A DNA stretch of 59,136 nucleotides from Methylobacteriaceae bacterium. Lineage in GTDB: Bacteria; Pseudomonadota; Alphaproteobacteria; Rhizobiales; Beijerinckiaceae. Each line of letters opens with the position of its first letter. Within the stretch, counting starts at the first letter, position 1. Below, one piece after another: positions 57,269-59,136 of this stretch. Position numbers and translations under genes: made by a program. The notes under the pieces are model-generated. The model saw only the letters and a list, made by a program, of their open reading frames with translations. It did no database searches and was not told where the DNA came from. Where the stretch lies: assembly GCA_947444195.1 (NCBI GenBank), contig CANEZL010000032.1:1-59136 (forward strand), given 5' to 3'.

Positions 57269-58740
57269 CGCTCCTCCTGGCCCTGGCGGCGGCCTGCCTC
57301 GTCTCGGCCGCCATCGAGCGCCGGGGCGGATCGGAGCCCTTCGGGCACCGGCCCGCCGACCTCGCCATGCGCTTCGGCTCGTACGCGCTGCTGACCCTCG
57401 CCTGGTTCGTGTTCTCCTGGCGGCCCTGGCTCGCGGGCCTCAGCACCGTGCTGACCGTGGCCGGCCTCGTCATCGTCAGCCGGATGAAGCGGGCGGTGAT
57501 CGGCGAGCCCCTGGTCTTCAGCGACTTCGCCCTGCTGCCGCAGGTGCCGCGCCATCCCCAACTCTACTACATCCCGCCGGTGACGAGCCCGATCATCGCG
57601 GGACCGGCACTCGTCTCCATCGCGGCGATCGCCCTGTGGTTCTGGCTGGAGCCGACCCTGCTGCCGTCCTCCGCGGCGGCGAGCCTGATCGCGGTCGTCG
57701 CCCTGCCGGCGGCGCTCTCCGCCCTCGTCCTCGCGGCCCTGCGCCCGCCCGTCTCCGGCTGGCTCGCGCGCCGTTTCCCACGGCCCGAGCCGGAGCGGGA
57801 CATCGGCCGGGTCGGCCTGCCCGCCACCCTGGCCGCCTACGCCCTGCGACACCGGACCGAGGCGGCGGCGGCCGAGCCGCTCCCGGCCGTGCCGACGCTG
57901 CCGGGCGAGCCGGTCGTGGTGGTGATCCAGCTCGAATCCTTCGTCGATCCGGAGCGCCTCGGCGGGCCGCCCCTGCCGCTGATGGAGCTGATCCGGAGCC
58001 GAGCGAGCGAGTACGGCCGCCTGCGCGTACCGGCCCACGGCGCCTACACCATGCGCAGCGAGCACGCGGTCCTCACCGGCCGCGACGCGGACTCCCTCGG
58101 CTTCGGCCGGTTCGACCCCTATCTGGCGGGAGGCGGCGACGAGCCGACCAGCCTCGCGCGGATCGCGGCGGGAGCCGGCTACGACACCGCCTTCGTGCAC
58201 CCCTTCCACCGGGACTTCTTCCAGCGCGCGCAGGTGATGCGCCGCCTCGGCTTCCGGCGCCTCGTCATGGAGGAGGACTTCGCCGGAGCGCCGCGGGTCG
58301 GCCCCTACATGTCCGACGTGGCGCTGGGCGCGCATATCCTCGAAGAGGTGCGGGCGCGGCGCGGTCCCCTGTTCCTGTTCAGCGTGACCATGGAGAACCA
58401 CGGTCCCTGGAAGCCAGGGCGGCTCCCCGGCATCGACGATCCCCTGGCGCAGTACCTGCACCACGTGGCCGGCACCGGCCGGATGGTGGAGGATCTGGTG
58501 GCGGGCCTCGCGGGCGAGCGGGCGGTGCTCTGCGTGTTCGGCGATCACGCGCCCTCGCTGCCCACTTGCCGGCCGGGCTTCGGCGACACCAGCACGGACT
58601 ACGCGCTGTTCCGCTTCGGCGGTCCGCAGGGGGCGCCGCGCCGGATCGACCGCACGGCCGACGCCCTCGGGCGTCGCCTCAGGGACACGCTCGCCCCGGA
58701 ATCGACCGCGCCGGCGACGCCCGGCCCGGCGCAAGCGTGA
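57265..58740 (+). CDS. Membrane-bound sulfatase-like (LTA synthase/phosphoglycerol transferase-type) enzyme
   Basis: 491 residues. The N-terminal 170 residues hold about four membrane helices. The rest is an alkaline-phosphatase-superfamily domain with VVIQLESFVDPERLG (first metal Glu), AYTMRSEHAVLTGRDADS (nucleophile Thr region), YDTAFVHPFHRDFF, SVTMENHGPWKP and VLCVFGDHAPSLP (metal Asp-His). This resembles phosphoglycerol and phosphoethanolamine transferases of the LtaS type. The ATG overlaps the KpsC-like stop (ATGA). It probably decorates the capsule or its lipid anchor with a phospho group, which is an inference from place. Confidence 0.88.
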   Translation: MTLLLALAAACLVSAAIERRGGSEPFGHRPADLAMRFGSYALLTLAWFVFSWRPWLAGLSTVLTVAGLVIVSRMKRAVIGEPLVFSDFALLPQVPRHPQLYYIPPVTSPIIAGPALVSIAAIALWFWLEPTLLPSSAAASLIAVVALPAALSALVLAALRPPVSGWLARRFPRPEPERDIGRVGLPATLAAYALRHRTEAAAAEPLPAVPTLPGEPVVVVIQLESFVDPERLGGPPLPLMELIRSRASEYGRLRVPAHGAYTMRSEHAVLTGRDADSLGFGRFDPYLAGGGDEPTSLARIAAGAGYDTAFVHPFHRDFFQRAQVMRRLGFRRLVMEEDFAGAPRVGPYMSDVALGAHILEEVRARRGPLFLFSVTMENHGPWKPGRLPGIDDPLAQYLHHVAGTGRMVEDLVAGLAGERAVLCVFGDHAPSLPTCRPGFGDTSTDYALFRFGGPQGAPRRIDRTADALGRRLRDTLAPESTAPATPGPAQA

Positions 58741-58894
58741 CCGTGCCACGGTCGCGTCGCATTGCCGTCGGATGGACCTACGATACCGGCGGCCTGAACG
58801 GTCCGTTAAAGCGACCTCGGCCATTGCTGTGGTCTGATCCGTGCCGGCCTCCGCGCCGGGCCTCTCGGCCGCTGCCGGGAATGGGAGTTTCGTG

Positions 58895-59136
58895 ATGGTG
58901 CGTAAACCAGCGCTCGCCGCGCTGACGGCGGCCCTTCTGGGCGGCTGTTCGGTGCTACCTGCGGCGGGTCCGACGTCGCGTGCCGTTGAGAGCGGGGCCG
59001 AGGTGGCCACGCCCGAGGGCCTGTTCGCGCGCTACGAGATCATCGACATCACCCCGGCCGTGGTCGAGGCCCTGCGCACCCGGCCGCTGGACAGCCTGCT
59101 CGCCTCCTTCGGCGACCACCGCCCCTCCCCCGATCC
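58895..59136 (+). CDS. Capsule polysaccharide export lipoprotein (Wza/KpsD type), 3' end off the window
   Basis: 80 codons are visible. The signal peptide MVRKPALAALTAALLGGC ends in the lipobox LLGGC, giving an outer-membrane lipoprotein. The mature start continues ATPEGLFARYEIIDITPAVV and SLLASFGDHRPSPD. This is how Wza/CtrA/BexD-type polysaccharide export proteins begin before their poly-export domain. It should form the outer-membrane exit channel for the capsule made by the preceding genes. GGGAG lies eight bases before the ATG, and a GTG lies directly upstream. The gene is cut at the window end. Confidence 0.8.
   Translation, partial: MVRKPALAALTAALLGGCSVLPAAGPTSRAVESGAEVATPEGLFARYEIIDITPAVVEALRTRPLDSLLASFGDHRPSPD

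Overview
The window is a GC-rich (about 70%) chromosomal segment of an alphaproteobacterium, most likely Methylobacterium or Methylorubrum or a close relative (Methylobacteriaceae, Hyphomicrobiales). The support is the squalene-hopene cluster with HpnA/C/D/E/G/H/K/N, the pal-cpoB-tilS-ftsH-glmM block, strong GC3 bias, frequent GTG/TTG starts and a dispersed palindromic repeat of the Rhizobiales type. The genus call is an inference from gene content, not from a marker search.

Layout. 1-1020: a cupin gene running off the left edge, a decayed SsuA-like substrate-binding protein gene and an IS5-type transposase remnant. 1070-6424: an ABC-F ATPase, a methyl-accepting chemotaxis protein, a small orphan ORF and a methyltransferase in lower-GC DNA. 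7245-13414: a housekeeping envelope block on the minus strand (pal, cpoB, tilS, ftsH, glmM). 13888-16601: a single-domain response regulator and a divergent WcbI/GSCFA pair of polysaccharide-type genes. 16844-20457: a TetR repressor divergent from an HlyD/DHA2 (EmrAB-like) efflux operon, with two near-identical 19-bp operators between them. 20501-25038: a probable metal-uptake operon (small Cys-rich protein, PepSY membrane protein, second small Cys-rich protein, TonB-dependent receptor). 25134-29217: a secreted Gly/Tyr/Asp/Arg-rich protein, a small cytosolic protein, an LptM-like lipoprotein with lysA, a threonine aldolase and rpsU.

29667-48293 is dominated by hopanoid lipid genes. dxs (isoprenoid precursor), then hpnA-hpnC-hpnD-hpnE-shc with 1-4 base overlaps between the first four, make squalene and cyclise it. 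hpnH (adenosylhopane synthase) and hpnG (adenosylhopane nucleosidase/phosphorylase) build the side chain. hpnK and hpnN cover a deacetylase-like step and RND-type transport to the outer membrane. Between them sit a VapC/Phd-type toxin-antitoxin pair, a phytase-like autotransporter and a GyrI-like gene interrupted by an in-frame amber codon.

48535-52117: a small secreted Cys-containing protein overlapping a secreted DNA/RNA non-specific endonuclease, a short conserved-looking protein, and the translation factor EttA followed by nested hairpins. 52320-59136: the left part of a capsule locus, with a formyltransferase and a short-chain dehydrogenase (1-base overlap), a KpsS-like and a KpsC-like protein transcribed divergently, an alkaline-phosphatase-superfamily membrane enzyme overlapping the KpsC gene, and the start of a Wza/KpsD-type export lipoprotein cut by the right edge.

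No tRNA, rRNA or CRISPR array was recognised. The most interesting non-coding signal is a dispersed two-stem repeat (7065, 29404 and 39293 regions) in which two copies show compensatory changes in the stem. The best candidate for an under-described protein system is the paired Cys-rich small proteins around the PepSY gene next to a TonB receptor.
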